Below are positions 48,918 through 58,324 of a stretch of 64,000 bases of DNA, one piece after another. The notes under the pieces were generated by a model. It searched no databases and was not told where the DNA came from. It saw only the letters and a program-made list of their open reading frames with translations. The DNA comes from Haladaptatus cibarius D43. GTDB taxonomy: Archaea; Halobacteriota; Halobacteria; Halobacteriales; Haladaptataceae. The position numbers and the translations under genes were made by a program. Numbering within the stretch: the stretch's first letter is position 1; each line of letters opens with the position of its first letter. The stretch spans positions 364,082-428,081 of the forward strand of contig NZ_JDTH01000002.1 of assembly GCF_000710615.1 (NCBI RefSeq), read 5' to 3'.

Positions 48918-50734
48918 GTTCCCAAGGCGGTGCGGGCCGACGGGAAGTCGCGTGGCGCGTTTTCGCGGCGGAGTACAACGATTCGTCGCTCGAACACTCC
49001 GACAGCGACGAAGAGCGCGCGCCGAACTACGTCGTCACGCCGACCGGCGCGCGAATCAACCGACTGTTCGTCGTCGGCGTGCTGACCGAAATCGAGCAAG
49101 TCGGCGACGAAGTCCTTCGCGCCCGAATCGTTGACCCGACCGGCGGATTCGTCGTCTACGCCGGACAGTACCAACCGGACGCGCTGGCGTTCCTCGAACG
49201 CGCGTCCCCGCCCATGTTCGTCGCCGTGACGGGCAAGGCGCGGACGTTCCAACCGGACGACTCCGATTTGGTGTACACCTCCATCCGACCGGAGAGCATC
49301 AACACGGTTGACGCGGAAACCCGCGACCGCTGGTCGGTACAGACCGCGGAGCAGACCCTCGCTCGTGTTCGAACCTTCGCGCAAGCGTTGGACTCGGGCG
49401 AGCGAGGAGATGCCCTCCAGCAGGCACTCGAAGCGAACGGCGTGGATGACGGACTCGCAACAGGTGTTCCGCTGGCGCTCGACCACTACCACACGACGAC
49501 GCCGTACCTCGCGGGATTGCAGGACGTGGCGCTCGACGCGGCTAGAGTCGTCGCGGACGAGAAAGACGAGGTGCGCGCGCTCGACGCGGAACCGGACGAA
49601 CCGGGCGAGGCCGTCATCGACCTCGGCGCATCGCTCGACGTATCTGGATTGGAACCCGAAACGAGCGCAGAAGCGCCCGTTTCGGATTCGGAGTCGGACT
49701 CAGAGATTGACTCCGGAACGAAATCAACGGACACCGAACCGAGCGTTACGGTCACGTCCGACTCGGGAACCGTCAGCGACTCCGAGACGCAGGATGCTTC
49801 GACAGCCGACTCAGAAACAGAAGCAGGGCCGGACTCCGGCCCGGAAACGACCACGCCCCCGGCGGAGGCCCGCGAACCGGAACTGGGTGGCGAACCGACC
49901 GATTCCGAGCCGACCAGTTTCGAACCGTCCAGTTCCGAGACGGCGGAATCAGAACCAGAACCGGAACCGGATGCGCTCGAAAGCGAACCGGAACCCGAAT
50001 CGTTCGATACGGACGGCGAAATCGATACGGACGAGTCGGAATCCGAATCGGATGACGGACTCGGGGATTTCGATTCGGGCGCGTCCGAATCGGCAGACAG
50101 TTCGGACAGCCCCGACGAATCGAGTGACTCCGACGAACTCGACGATTTCGACGAGCAACCCATGGGTGAGGACGTGAGCGGCGAGATGTACGAGTTCGAG
50201 GAGGGCGAACGCGAACGAATCGAGGAAGAGTTCGGTACCGACTTCTCTACTGGGTCAGAAATCGATTCGCCGGGAGAGGCGGACATCGAGACGCCAACGC
50301 CGGACGCTGAATCGGAGTCCGAATCGGACACCGAAATCGACACCGCCGCCGAACCCGCGGAGGCAACCGGGCCGGACGCTGGCGCAGGGCAACCGGCACA
50401 GACCGAAGCGACGGAACCCGAAGCAGGGCCGGACGAAATCGAAGAATCCGAACCCGAGGGTGCGTCCGAGGCAGACTCGGAGGCCGAATCCGACGCGTCG
50501 GATTCGGCGGGAGAGACTGATTCCAGCAAGGAAGTGCCCGGAAATCTCGAAAACACAGTCATGGAGCAGATGAAGGAGTTAAACGAAGGTGACGGCGTCG
50601 AACGCGAACACCTGCTCGCCGCGGTCGTAAACGCCTACGACGTAACGCCCGCAGAAGTCGAAGATGCGCTGAAGGACGCGCTGATGGCCGGGCGATGTTA
50701 CGAATCCGGCGACGACACCCTGAAGCCAATCTGA
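48914..50734 (+). CDS. rpap1: RPA-associated protein with long acidic disordered linker
   Basis: A 606-residue protein. Residues 1-190 contain an OB-fold-type domain of the COG3390 family (REVAWRVFAAEYNDSSLEHS, later FVVYAGQYQPDALAFL). About residues 240-540 are almost purely Glu/Ser/Asp/Pro/Thr in dipeptide-like runs, an intrinsically disordered acidic arm. The last 60 residues form a winged-helix-like domain (EQMKELNEGDGVEREHLLAA; VEDALKDALMAGRCYESGDD). It works with Rpa1; the operon overlaps are 4 bases upstream and 1 base downstream. The linker is longer than I expect for this family. Confidence 0.88.
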   Translation: MSSQGGAGRREVAWRVFAAEYNDSSLEHSDSDEERAPNYVVTPTGARINRLFVVGVLTEIEQVGDEVLRARIVDPTGGFVVYAGQYQPDALAFLERASPPMFVAVTGKARTFQPDDSDLVYTSIRPESINTVDAETRDRWSVQTAEQTLARVRTFAQALDSGERGDALQQALEANGVDDGLATGVPLALDHYHTTTPYLAGLQDVALDAARVVADEKDEVRALDAEPDEPGEAVIDLGASLDVSGLEPETSAEAPVSDSESDSEIDSGTKSTDTEPSVTVTSDSGTVSDSETQDASTADSETEAGPDSGPETTTPPAEAREPELGGEPTDSEPTSFEPSSSETAESEPEPEPDALESEPEPESFDTDGEIDTDESESESDDGLGDFDSGASESADSSDSPDESSDSDELDDFDEQPMGEDVSGEMYEFEEGERERIEEEFGTDFSTGSEIDSPGEADIETPTPDAESESESDTEIDTAAEPAEATGPDAGAGQPAQTEATEPEAGPDEIEESEPEGASEADSEAESDASDSAGETDSSKEVPGNLENTVMEQMKELNEGDGVEREHLLAAVVNAYDVTPAEVEDALKDALMAGRCYESGDDTLKPI

Positions 50735-51468
50735 TGGCGCTGGTCGAACCGATTCCGGACGACCCCGCCGCGATTGCCGACCTCGGCGACGAGACGGCGC
50801 TCGTCGTGGCGGACTTCCACGCCGGAATCGAAGACCATCTGCGGCACGAGCAGGGTATCAACCTCGACAGTCGGGCGGGAAAGCGACGCGAGCAGATGTA
50901 TGCCCTCATCGACCGCACCGACCCAGATAGAGTCGTCTTTCTCGGCGATTTGATGCAGTCCATTGCCGGGCCGGGGGGTGCCGAACGCGGCGAAATAGAG
51001 GTTCTGCTCGAATCCATCGACGTGCCGGTGACGCTCGTGAAGGGCAACCACGACGGAGATATCGAATCGTGGATAGATTGTGAGGTGACGCCGGGCGATG
51101 GTGTGCGGTTGGGGAACGTCGGATTCGCCCATGGGCACACGTGGCCATCGCGGGACGTGCTTTCGGCGGATGTGGTTTGCGTGGGGCACGAACATCCCTG
51201 CGTTCGATTAGAGGATTCGGTGGGAGGAAGTCGAGTAGAGCGCATTTGGTTGCGAGGGGGATTAGATTCGGAAGCGTTCGAAGAGAAAGTCGGTGGGGAG
51301 TTCGATGGCGAGCTAATCGTCTTCCCTGCGTTCAACGACCTGACCGGCGGAACGTGGGTGAACATCGAGGGACAGGGATTTCTCGCGCCGTTTCTTCCGG
51401 AGGGGTTGGCAAATGGTGAGGCCTATCTGCTGGATGGCGCGCGATTAGGGCGGTACGACACGATTTGA
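50734..51468 (+). CDS. rpe: Calcineurin-like phosphoesterase of the RPA operon
   Basis: A 244-residue metallophosphoesterase. The di-metal motifs are DFHAG, GDLMQ, GNHDG, GHTW and GHEHP in the usual order. It is the third gene of the rpa1 operon (haloarchaeal Rpe). A role in DNA-end processing is inferred from context. Its ATG overlaps the rpap1 TGA by one base. Confidence 0.9.
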   Translation: MALVEPIPDDPAAIADLGDETALVVADFHAGIEDHLRHEQGINLDSRAGKRREQMYALIDRTDPDRVVFLGDLMQSIAGPGGAERGEIEVLLESIDVPVTLVKGNHDGDIESWIDCEVTPGDGVRLGNVGFAHGHTWPSRDVLSADVVCVGHEHPCVRLEDSVGGSRVERIWLRGGLDSEAFEEKVGGEFDGELIVFPAFNDLTGGTWVNIEGQGFLAPFLPEGLANGEAYLLDGARLGRYDTI

Positions 51469-51841
51469 GGAGACAGAGATAGTCGGTTGAAATCTGCACC
51501 TCGGAAAGCCCCATGATGCTGTGACGCGCGAAGGCGAACCTCCACCGGAGGTTCGCCCGTGCGAGGTCTTCGTGAGCGACGAAGGAGCGAGCGAACGGCT
51601 CGTCAGAGCTTGCTCTGACGGTGGACGACTGAGGGAGCGATAGCGAGTGAGGGAGTCGGGTGGGGAGGTTGTGGGCGGTTGCGATTTCATTGGAGTCAGA
51701 AGTAGCTAGCAACATAGTCACGAAATCATGTCATATGCATCCTCCAAATCCCATCTTCTACCAGCCAACTCACAAAAACTCGCAACCACACGAAACGGGC
51801 AACGTGCTTAATTCGTCTGAGTCCCTACCCCGTAATCACGA
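51469..51841. repeat. Gene-free stretch with a member of the recurring intergenic repeat family
   Basis: From about 51500 to 51720 it has the phrases TTCGTGAGCGACGAAGGAGCG, GGGAGTCGGGTGGGGAGG, TTGTGGGCGG and TTTCATTGGAGTCAGAAGTAG, matching in order the block at 2085-2150 (TCGGTTGGGGAGG, ATGTGGC, TTTCATTGGAGTC). A short inverted repeat GTCAGAGCTTGCTCTGAC occurs at 51602-51619. No gene can be supported. Confidence 0.45.
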
Positions 51842-54679
51842 ATGAGCGACCAGCAGGCCGTGGGTTCTGCGGCCTTCGCGCGACTCGGGGACGAGGTTCG
51901 GTCGGCGCTCTCGGAACGCGGTTTTTCGACGCCGACCGAACCACAAAAACGCGCGATTCCGCCCCTCGCCGATGGAAATCACGGATTGGTTATCGCACCC
52001 ACCGGGACTGGGAAGACCGAGACGGCGATGTTGCCCGTGCTGGATTCCATCGCACAGGCGAAGCCCCGATTCGGCATCTCGGCGCTCTACATCACGCCGC
52101 TTCGGGCGCTGAACCGCGACATGCGCGAGCGACTGGAATGGTGGGGCCAGACGCTCGACATCGACATCGACGTGCGCCACGGCGACACCACGGATTATCA
52201 ACGTCAGAAACAGGCAAACAACCCGCCGGACGTGCTGGTGACGACGCCGGAAACCCTACAGGCGATGTTGACCGGGTCGAAACTGCGAGTCGCGCTCGAA
52301 GACGTTCACCACGTCGTCGTGGACGAGGTTCACGAACTCGCCAGCGCGAAACGGGGGGCGCAGTTGACCACCGGGTTGGAGCGCCTGCACGAACTGGCGG
52401 GGGATTTCCAGCGAATCGGCCTCTCTGCGACAGTCGGCGACCCGGCGGAAGTAGGCAAATTCCTCACCGGAAATCGAGGGTGTGAGATAATCGAAGTGGA
52501 CGTTGGGAGCAAAGTCGAATTTCGGGTTCACGAACCCGAAATTCGGGAGGCGGACGAAGAGTTGGCTGGCGAGTTGATGACCAACCCGGACATCGCCAGC
52601 CACGTCCGGGCGATTCGGAACATCGTGGAAAACCACGATTCGACGCTGGTGTTCGTCAACACGCGCCAGACGGCAGAAGCGTTGGGGTCGCGGTTCAAGG
52701 AACTCGGCGCGAACATCGAAGTCCACCACGGAAGTCTTTCGAAGGAAGCCAGAATCGACGTGGAAGACCGTTTCAAAGCGGGCGAGATTGATGCATTGCT
52801 CTGTACGTCCTCGATGGAACTCGGCATCGACGTAGGGCGAATCGACCACGTCGTGCAGTACCAGAGTCCGCGGGAGGTCGCCCGCCTGCTTCAGCGCGTC
52901 GGACGGGCAGGACACCGAATGGACGAGGTGTCGGAAGGAACCATCATCACGTCACACCCCGACGACGCGCTGGAGTCGATGGCAATCGCTCGGCGAGCAA
53001 TCGAAGGCGATGTGGAACCGGCGCACATCCATCATGCGAGTCTCGACACGGTTGCGAACCAAATCGTCGGATTGGTGATGGACTTCGGCGAAATCGACGC
53101 CCGCCGAGCCTACGAAATCGTCACCCGGGCGTATCCGTTCCGCAATCTGTCTGAAAACGAGTTCAAGGACGTGGTTCGGGAACTGAAGGGGAATCGGTTG
53201 GTGTGGCTGGACGAAGAGAAAGACCAAATCGAGAAGTCCGGCAAAACGTGGCAGTACTTCTACGCCAACCTCTCGATGATTCCCGACGAGGAAACCTTCG
53301 AAGTGTACGACATGGCCAGCGGGTCGCAGGTCGGCACTTTGGACGAGCGATTCGTCCTCAACTTCGCGGAACCGGGGGAGGTGTTCATCCAGCGCGGCGA
53401 GATGTGGCGCATCGCGGAAATCGACGAGGAAGAGAGTCGCGTCAACGTCTCGCCAATCGAAGACCCCGGCGGGGAAGTGCCGTCGTGGGTCGGCGAGGAA
53501 ATTCCGGTTCCCTTCGACGTAGCCCAAGAAGTTGGCGAAATGCGAGCGGTGGCGGGGCCACAGTTCGAGCGCGGAGCGCCCCGAGAAGGGGTAGCGGCGG
53601 AGTTCACGAACCGCTATCCGACCGACCAACACACTGCGGAATCCGCACTGGACGGAATCGACCGACAGGCAGAAGCCGAGACACCGATTCCGACGGGCGA
53701 CCGACTCGTCGTGGAGTACGCCGCCGGAAAAATCGTCGTCAATGCCTGCTTCGGCCACAAAGTGAACGAAACGCTCGGGCGCGTCCTCTCGTCCCTCGTC
53801 GGCCAGCGAACCGGGTCGTCGGTCGGGATGGAAATTGACCCCTACCGAATCGAGTTAGACGTTCCGGCGAACGTGGACGGTCGAGAGGTTATTTCGGTGT
53901 TCGAAGAAACAGACCCGGAACACGTCGGCCCGCTCATCGAACTTTCGCTCAAGCGGTCGGACACCCTCAAATTCACCCTTGCGCAGGTCGCCGCGAAATT
54001 CGGCTCCCTGAATCGCTGGGAGGGACAGGGACAGTTCTCGATGGGTCGTCTGCTCGGCGCGCTGGAAGCTACCCCCATGTACGACGAAGCAGTGAGAGAG
54101 GTGTTCCACGACGACCTCGAAGTCGGGAAAGCAGAGGAGATTCTGGAGCGGATTCGGTCGGGCGACATCGAAGTCGTCACCGTCGGCGGCAGAACCCCTG
54201 TCGGAAGCGGCGGACGCTCCTCCGGGCGGGAACTCCTCGCACCGGAAAACGCCGACGCCAGCGTCATCGAAACCGTTCGGGAGCGAATCCGCAACGACGA
54301 GATGCTCCTCTTTTGCTTGCACTGTCAGGACTGGCGGCGGAAGACGACGGTGAAGAAAATCGACGACCAACCTAAATGCATCCACTGCGGTTCGACGCGA
54401 ATCGCCGCGCTCAATCCGTGGGCCGACGAGGTGCTCAAAGCGGTTCGGGCCGAGGAGAAAGACGACGAACAGGAGAAGATGACCAAACGTGCCTACAAAT
54501 CCGCCAACCTCGTCCAGAGCCACGGAAAGCAGGCGATTATCGCGCTCGCGGCCCGCGGCGTCGGCCCGCAGAACGCCGCGCGAATCATCGCCAAACTGCG
54601 CGAAAACGAGGACGACTTCTATCGAGATATTCTCTCGAAGGAGCGCCAGTACGCCCGGACGCAGGCGTTTTGGGACTGA
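51842..54679 (+). CDS. Lhr-type DEAD/DEAH superfamily 2 helicase
   Basis: A 945-residue ATP-dependent helicase. Walker A is APTGTGKT (residues 52-59), motif II is DEVH (161-164), motif III is GLSATVGD and motif VI is LLQRVGRAGHRMDEV. After the two RecA domains come the winged helix and the Lhr-specific C-terminal part (QFSMGRLLGALEATPMYDEA) and a C-terminal zinc-type segment with CLHCQDW and CIHCGSTR. Lhr enzymes act in DNA and RNA repair. It is a single gene with a promoter in the AT-rich end of the preceding stretch. Confidence 0.92.
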   Translation: MSDQQAVGSAAFARLGDEVRSALSERGFSTPTEPQKRAIPPLADGNHGLVIAPTGTGKTETAMLPVLDSIAQAKPRFGISALYITPLRALNRDMRERLEWWGQTLDIDIDVRHGDTTDYQRQKQANNPPDVLVTTPETLQAMLTGSKLRVALEDVHHVVVDEVHELASAKRGAQLTTGLERLHELAGDFQRIGLSATVGDPAEVGKFLTGNRGCEIIEVDVGSKVEFRVHEPEIREADEELAGELMTNPDIASHVRAIRNIVENHDSTLVFVNTRQTAEALGSRFKELGANIEVHHGSLSKEARIDVEDRFKAGEIDALLCTSSMELGIDVGRIDHVVQYQSPREVARLLQRVGRAGHRMDEVSEGTIITSHPDDALESMAIARRAIEGDVEPAHIHHASLDTVANQIVGLVMDFGEIDARRAYEIVTRAYPFRNLSENEFKDVVRELKGNRLVWLDEEKDQIEKSGKTWQYFYANLSMIPDEETFEVYDMASGSQVGTLDERFVLNFAEPGEVFIQRGEMWRIAEIDEEESRVNVSPIEDPGGEVPSWVGEEIPVPFDVAQEVGEMRAVAGPQFERGAPREGVAAEFTNRYPTDQHTAESALDGIDRQAEAETPIPTGDRLVVEYAAGKIVVNACFGHKVNETLGRVLSSLVGQRTGSSVGMEIDPYRIELDVPANVDGREVISVFEETDPEHVGPLIELSLKRSDTLKFTLAQVAAKFGSLNRWEGQGQFSMGRLLGALEATPMYDEAVREVFHDDLEVGKAEEILERIRSGDIEVVTVGGRTPVGSGGRSSGRELLAPENADASVIETVRERIRNDEMLLFCLHCQDWRRKTTVKKIDDQPKCIHCGSTRIAALNPWADEVLKAVRAEEKDDEQEKMTKRAYKSANLVQSHGKQAIIALAARGVGPQNAARIIAKLRENEDDFYRDILSKERQYARTQAFWD

Positions 54680-54736
54680 TTTTCCCGATTCGCCGGAAGC
54701 CAACCAACTAAGCCCACTTCCCGAAAAATCTCTTCC

Positions 54737-55378
54737 ATGACACACCTCCTAACCGGCTACGAACCGTTCGGCGACCACGACGAAAACCCGAGCGCGATGG
54801 TCGCCCGAGAACTCGACGGCGAGCAAGTTGCGGGGCACGAAATTTCGAGTCACGTCCTCCCCGTCGAGTTCGACAGAACCGCAGGCGAGATGCAGAGCCT
54901 CATCAAAACTCACGACCCGACTGCAATCGTCGCAACCGGCCTCGCGGCAGGACGTGCGGGAATCAGCGTCGAACGCATCGGTATCAACGTCAACGACTGC
55001 GGAAGCACGCCCGACAACGCCGACGCGGAACCGCGAAATGAACGCATTCGACCGGACAATCAGGCGGGCTACTTCGCCACGCTTCCCATCGTTTCGGTTG
55101 TCGAGGAATTGCTCGAGCGCGGGATTCCAGCACACGTCTCGAACACCGCCGGAACCCACCTCTGCAACAATATTCTCTACTCGACGCGGGCGTATCTGGA
55201 AGCCAAAAAATTGAATATTCCGATGGGATTCGTCCACCTCCCCTGCACGCCCGGCATGGCCGCACAGCAAGTCCACGACGGGAACGGAACCAGTGGTGCT
55301 TCCGTACAACCGAGTTTGTCGCTTTCGATGCAAGCCGAGGCGATTCGACGGACGTTCAAAGTAACTGTGAATGGCTGA
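54737..55378 (+). CDS. pcp: Pyroglutamyl-peptidase I
   Basis: A 213-residue cysteine peptidase that removes N-terminal pyroglutamate. The triad is Glu79 (VERIG), Cys143 (NTAGTHLCNN) and His167 (GFVHLPCTP). The start LLTGYEPFGDHDENPS is the family signature. It abuts the stop of the convergent Lrp-type gene with no bases between. Confidence 0.94.
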   Translation: MTHLLTGYEPFGDHDENPSAMVARELDGEQVAGHEISSHVLPVEFDRTAGEMQSLIKTHDPTAIVATGLAAGRAGISVERIGINVNDCGSTPDNADAEPRNERIRPDNQAGYFATLPIVSVVEELLERGIPAHVSNTAGTHLCNNILYSTRAYLEAKKLNIPMGFVHLPCTPGMAAQQVHDGNGTSGASVQPSLSLSMQAEAIRRTFKVTVNG

Positions 55379-55615
55379 CTACTCTGCTTCGTAGGCCACG
55401 CTCGTCACCGTTCCTTCGACTGGCGGTGCGTTCTGAATCTTCTCGGCGACGACGTGGGGTAGGTCGTCAAGGTCGTTGAGTTCGATTTGCGCGATAACGT
55501 CGTATTCGCCCGTGACGACGTGCGCCGAGGTCACCTCCTCGATTTCGGCGACTTCGCGCGCGGCGTGCAGGACGGATGTCGATTCGGCGCTGATGTGAAC
55601 GAATGCATCAGTCAT
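55379..55615 (-). CDS. Lrp/AsnC-type ligand-binding (RAM) domain protein, no HTH
   Basis: A 78-residue protein made of just the Lrp/AsnC effector domain: DAFVHISAESTSVLHAAREV, then SAHVVTGEYDVIAQIELN and the end TVTSVAYEAE. It has no DNA-binding part, as in the stand-alone RAM proteins of archaea that bind amino acids and modulate other Lrp proteins. The ATG at 55615 gives the family length. It is convergent with pcp. Confidence 0.9.
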   Translation of the reverse strand: MTDAFVHISAESTSVLHAAREVAEIEEVTSAHVVTGEYDVIAQIELNDLDDLPHVVAEKIQNAPPVEGTVTSVAYEAE

Positions 55616-55723
55616 GCTAACATGCGACATACAATGGCGAGAGTGGTAGTTTTTGCGGCAGAATGTTTCTCCGCAGTTAATCAGAGATAGAAGACTTATT
55701 CCGGTTCGTCCCGACGCAGGGGT

Positions 55724-56752
55724 ATGGACTGGGCGAGTACGCTCTCTGCAATTTCCGAGAAAGACCTGTCCCGACGACAGGTACTTTCCGCGTTCGGTGG
55801 GGGTGGCGTCGTACTCGGCGGGGCGAAAGCGGCGGACAACGTGTTGATTGGCTACGGCGTTCTCGTCGGCACGAATCTGCACGACCAAGACCTTTCTGCG
55901 GTTGCAGGCGAGCGACTCGAACCGTCTCCATTCGAAACGACCGTATCAGGTCACGAAATTCAGCTCAAAGAGAATAAAATCAGGGTACAAGACGGAGATA
56001 GTTGGCAGGAAATTCCGCTGTCGGCATCCGCCGCGGCGGATGCCGACCAGTTGGACATCGAATTTGAACTCGCCGGGCAACCACTCCGGCAGTTGGTCAG
56101 CGACCTCTCGGCAATCGAAGCCGACGAGTATCGGTTCGAATTTCTCGGTTACGAGGATTTCTTCCGACGAGTTCGCGGTACGGAGACTCGACCGTTCACC
56201 GTCGAAGCACTCCGTGGCGACCGATACCAGCACGTCGAGCCGTCGGTAATCGTATCGTTCTCCGGGGCGTCGCCGGAACAGCCAAAAGCGGTCTTGGAGG
56301 GACTCGTCGACGGATTCCGAGACGAGACGTACTACGACATTCCGCGCTATCTCGCGGGGTCAGTCGAAGATAACATCCTCTTCGGGTCGGTTGACCTGCG
56401 GAAACATTTCCGAACCCCGACGGAGTACGACGCGATGAAGGCCGGAGAAACCGCAGGGATGTTCTGCTACGAATTTACGTGGCGGTCAGTCGAAGCACTC
56501 CACTCGGTTCCCGCACACCAACAGGACGTTCCAATTGCGGGCACGAAAGTGTTCGACGAACGCCACAAACACGTCTACACGGGCGTCGCCAGTGCATTCG
56601 AAGAGGCTGGAGAGTTGGTCATCCCGATGACGTTCGTGGACTACACGCACAGCACGCTGTACGACGATTTACGACTCAGATGGTTGCTCGGCGAAGGAAT
56701 GGAAGGATACGACAAACGGCATCGCGCGACCGACATCTACTGGCAACCTTAA
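55724..56752 (+). CDS. Tat-exported protein of unknown function
   Basis: A 342-residue protein. A twin-arginine signal, SRRQVLSAFGGGGVVLGGAK, lies at residues 16-35. The mature part is a mix of strands and acidic helices (EYRFEFLGYEDFFRRVRGTE; DIPRYLAGSVEDNILFGSVD; YTGVASAFEEAGELVIPMTF). No family is recognised, and there is no lipobox. It lies 74 bases before the HTTM gene and both may be co-expressed. Confidence 0.68.
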   Translation: MDWASTLSAISEKDLSRRQVLSAFGGGGVVLGGAKAADNVLIGYGVLVGTNLHDQDLSAVAGERLEPSPFETTVSGHEIQLKENKIRVQDGDSWQEIPLSASAAADADQLDIEFELAGQPLRQLVSDLSAIEADEYRFEFLGYEDFFRRVRGTETRPFTVEALRGDRYQHVEPSVIVSFSGASPEQPKAVLEGLVDGFRDETYYDIPRYLAGSVEDNILFGSVDLRKHFRTPTEYDAMKAGETAGMFCYEFTWRSVEALHSVPAHQQDVPIAGTKVFDERHKHVYTGVASAFEEAGELVIPMTFVDYTHSTLYDDLRLRWLLGEGMEGYDKRHRATDIYWQP

Positions 56753-56826
56753 CCGTTGTACCGGCGTTTCGGCCCGAAATAATACTAAAATAGAAGACTT
56801 ATATTAGCCGGAACAAATTCGCGTCC

Positions 56827-58314
56827 ATGGACACAGCTGCGACCGTGGCGAGCCTCCGCGCTCGGGGTCGCACCGCGCTCGCGCGTCGAATCGGAATCGA
56901 CGCGCGGGCGCTCGCCGCCTTTCGAATCAGTCTCGGGCTCCTCTTACTCATCGACTTGCTGCTCCGGTCGCGTAATCTCGTCGCGTTCTACACCAACGCC
57001 GGGGTGTATCCTCGGTCGGTTCTCGGAGTGCAGTACCCCAGTATGTCACAGCTTTCGATTCACACTTTCTCGGGAGCAACGTGGTTTCAGGTTCTCCTGT
57101 TCGTCGCTGCTGGCATGTTCGCGGTGTCACTGCTCTTCGGCTACTGGACGCGGCTTTCGACGGTCGTTTCGTTCGTCCTTCTCGTGTCGCTCCAGTTCCG
57201 AAATCCGACCCTCCTGAACTCGGGCGACTCTCTCCTTTGGCGACTGCTCTTGTGGAGTATCTTCTTACCGCTGGGCGAACGCTGGTCGCTCGATTCCCGC
57301 CACGACGACGGGCACGAGCGGCGCGTCGTGAGCTTCGCGTCCGCCGGGTTGCTGGTGCAAGTGGTGATCGTCTACACTGCAAACGCCCTGTTCAAACTCC
57401 GCGGCGACATGTGGACGGATGGCGTCGCGGTGCAGTACGTGTTGAGCCTTCACAGTTACACCACTTCGTTCGGGGATTTCCTCGCTCAGTTCCCTGCCCT
57501 CCTCCGGCTATTCGATGCGCTTTGGCTCGCACTGATCATCTCGTCGGTGCTGTTGCTCCTCCTGACCGGGTGGGCGCGGGCCGCGTTCGTATCACTGTTC
57601 GTGGCGATGCATTTCGGGATGTTGCTGACCCTCCACCTCAGCATCTTCCCGTTGGTTTCCATCGTCGCCCTGATTCCGTTCTTCCCGAGCGTCGTCTGGG
57701 ACGCCGCGGAGCGGGTAACCGACCCGTTCGCGGAAGCGCTCGACGGCAATCGCTGGCGAGCGAAATTCGAGCGGGCAGTGTCGCCCGCTCGAATTTCGCC
57801 GACGATTCCAGCAACCGTTTCCCGAGGGGCGAGGCGAATCGCCACGCTCGTTGCGGCGTGTCTCCTCGTGACTGTTCTCGTCTGGAACGCCGCGACGCTC
57901 GGCTACGTCCAAACGCCGGAGCAGGTGAACGACGTTGCCGACCCGGCGGAACACCGATGGAGCATGTTCGCTCCCGAACCGTGGGGCGTCGATAGCTGGT
58001 ACGTCGTCCCCGGGACGCTCGAATCGGGGCGACAGGTCGATGCGTTTCACGACTCCGACGTTCGCTGGAGTCGGCCCACGGATGCGAGTTTGGGCTATCC
58101 GACCCACCGATGGTACAAATATCTCCTCGACGTTCAAAGCCCACAGAACGAACGGCTTCGACCGCACTTTACCGACTACGTCTGTAACCGCTGGAACAGC
58201 AACCACGAGGACGATCTCACCAACGTCTCCGTCTACTACGTGCGCCAACCGACGACCCTCGATGGGCCGGAACCGACGGAGCGAGTAAAACTGACGACCG
58301 GGCCGTGTCCGTAA
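56827..58314 (+). CDS. HTTM-domain membrane protein (vitamin K gamma-carboxylase-like)
   Basis: A 495-residue polytopic protein. The first 330 residues have about seven to eight membrane helices and the HTTM signature parts (LAAFRISLGLLLLIDLLLRS; FVLLVSLQFRNPTLLNSGDS; LLLWSIFLPLGERWSLDSRH), as in the vitamin K-dependent gamma-glutamyl carboxylase family. A final helix near residue 350 precedes an extracellular C-terminal domain of about 130 residues with two cysteines. The reaction is unknown in archaea. Confidence 0.85.
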   Translation: MDTAATVASLRARGRTALARRIGIDARALAAFRISLGLLLLIDLLLRSRNLVAFYTNAGVYPRSVLGVQYPSMSQLSIHTFSGATWFQVLLFVAAGMFAVSLLFGYWTRLSTVVSFVLLVSLQFRNPTLLNSGDSLLWRLLLWSIFLPLGERWSLDSRHDDGHERRVVSFASAGLLVQVVIVYTANALFKLRGDMWTDGVAVQYVLSLHSYTTSFGDFLAQFPALLRLFDALWLALIISSVLLLLLTGWARAAFVSLFVAMHFGMLLTLHLSIFPLVSIVALIPFFPSVVWDAAERVTDPFAEALDGNRWRAKFERAVSPARISPTIPATVSRGARRIATLVAACLLVTVLVWNAATLGYVQTPEQVNDVADPAEHRWSMFAPEPWGVDSWYVVPGTLESGRQVDAFHDSDVRWSRPTDASLGYPTHRWYKYLLDVQSPQNERLRPHFTDYVCNRWNSNHEDDLTNVSVYYVRQPTTLDGPEPTERVKLTTGPCP

Positions 58315-58324
58315 TTCTCACGAC

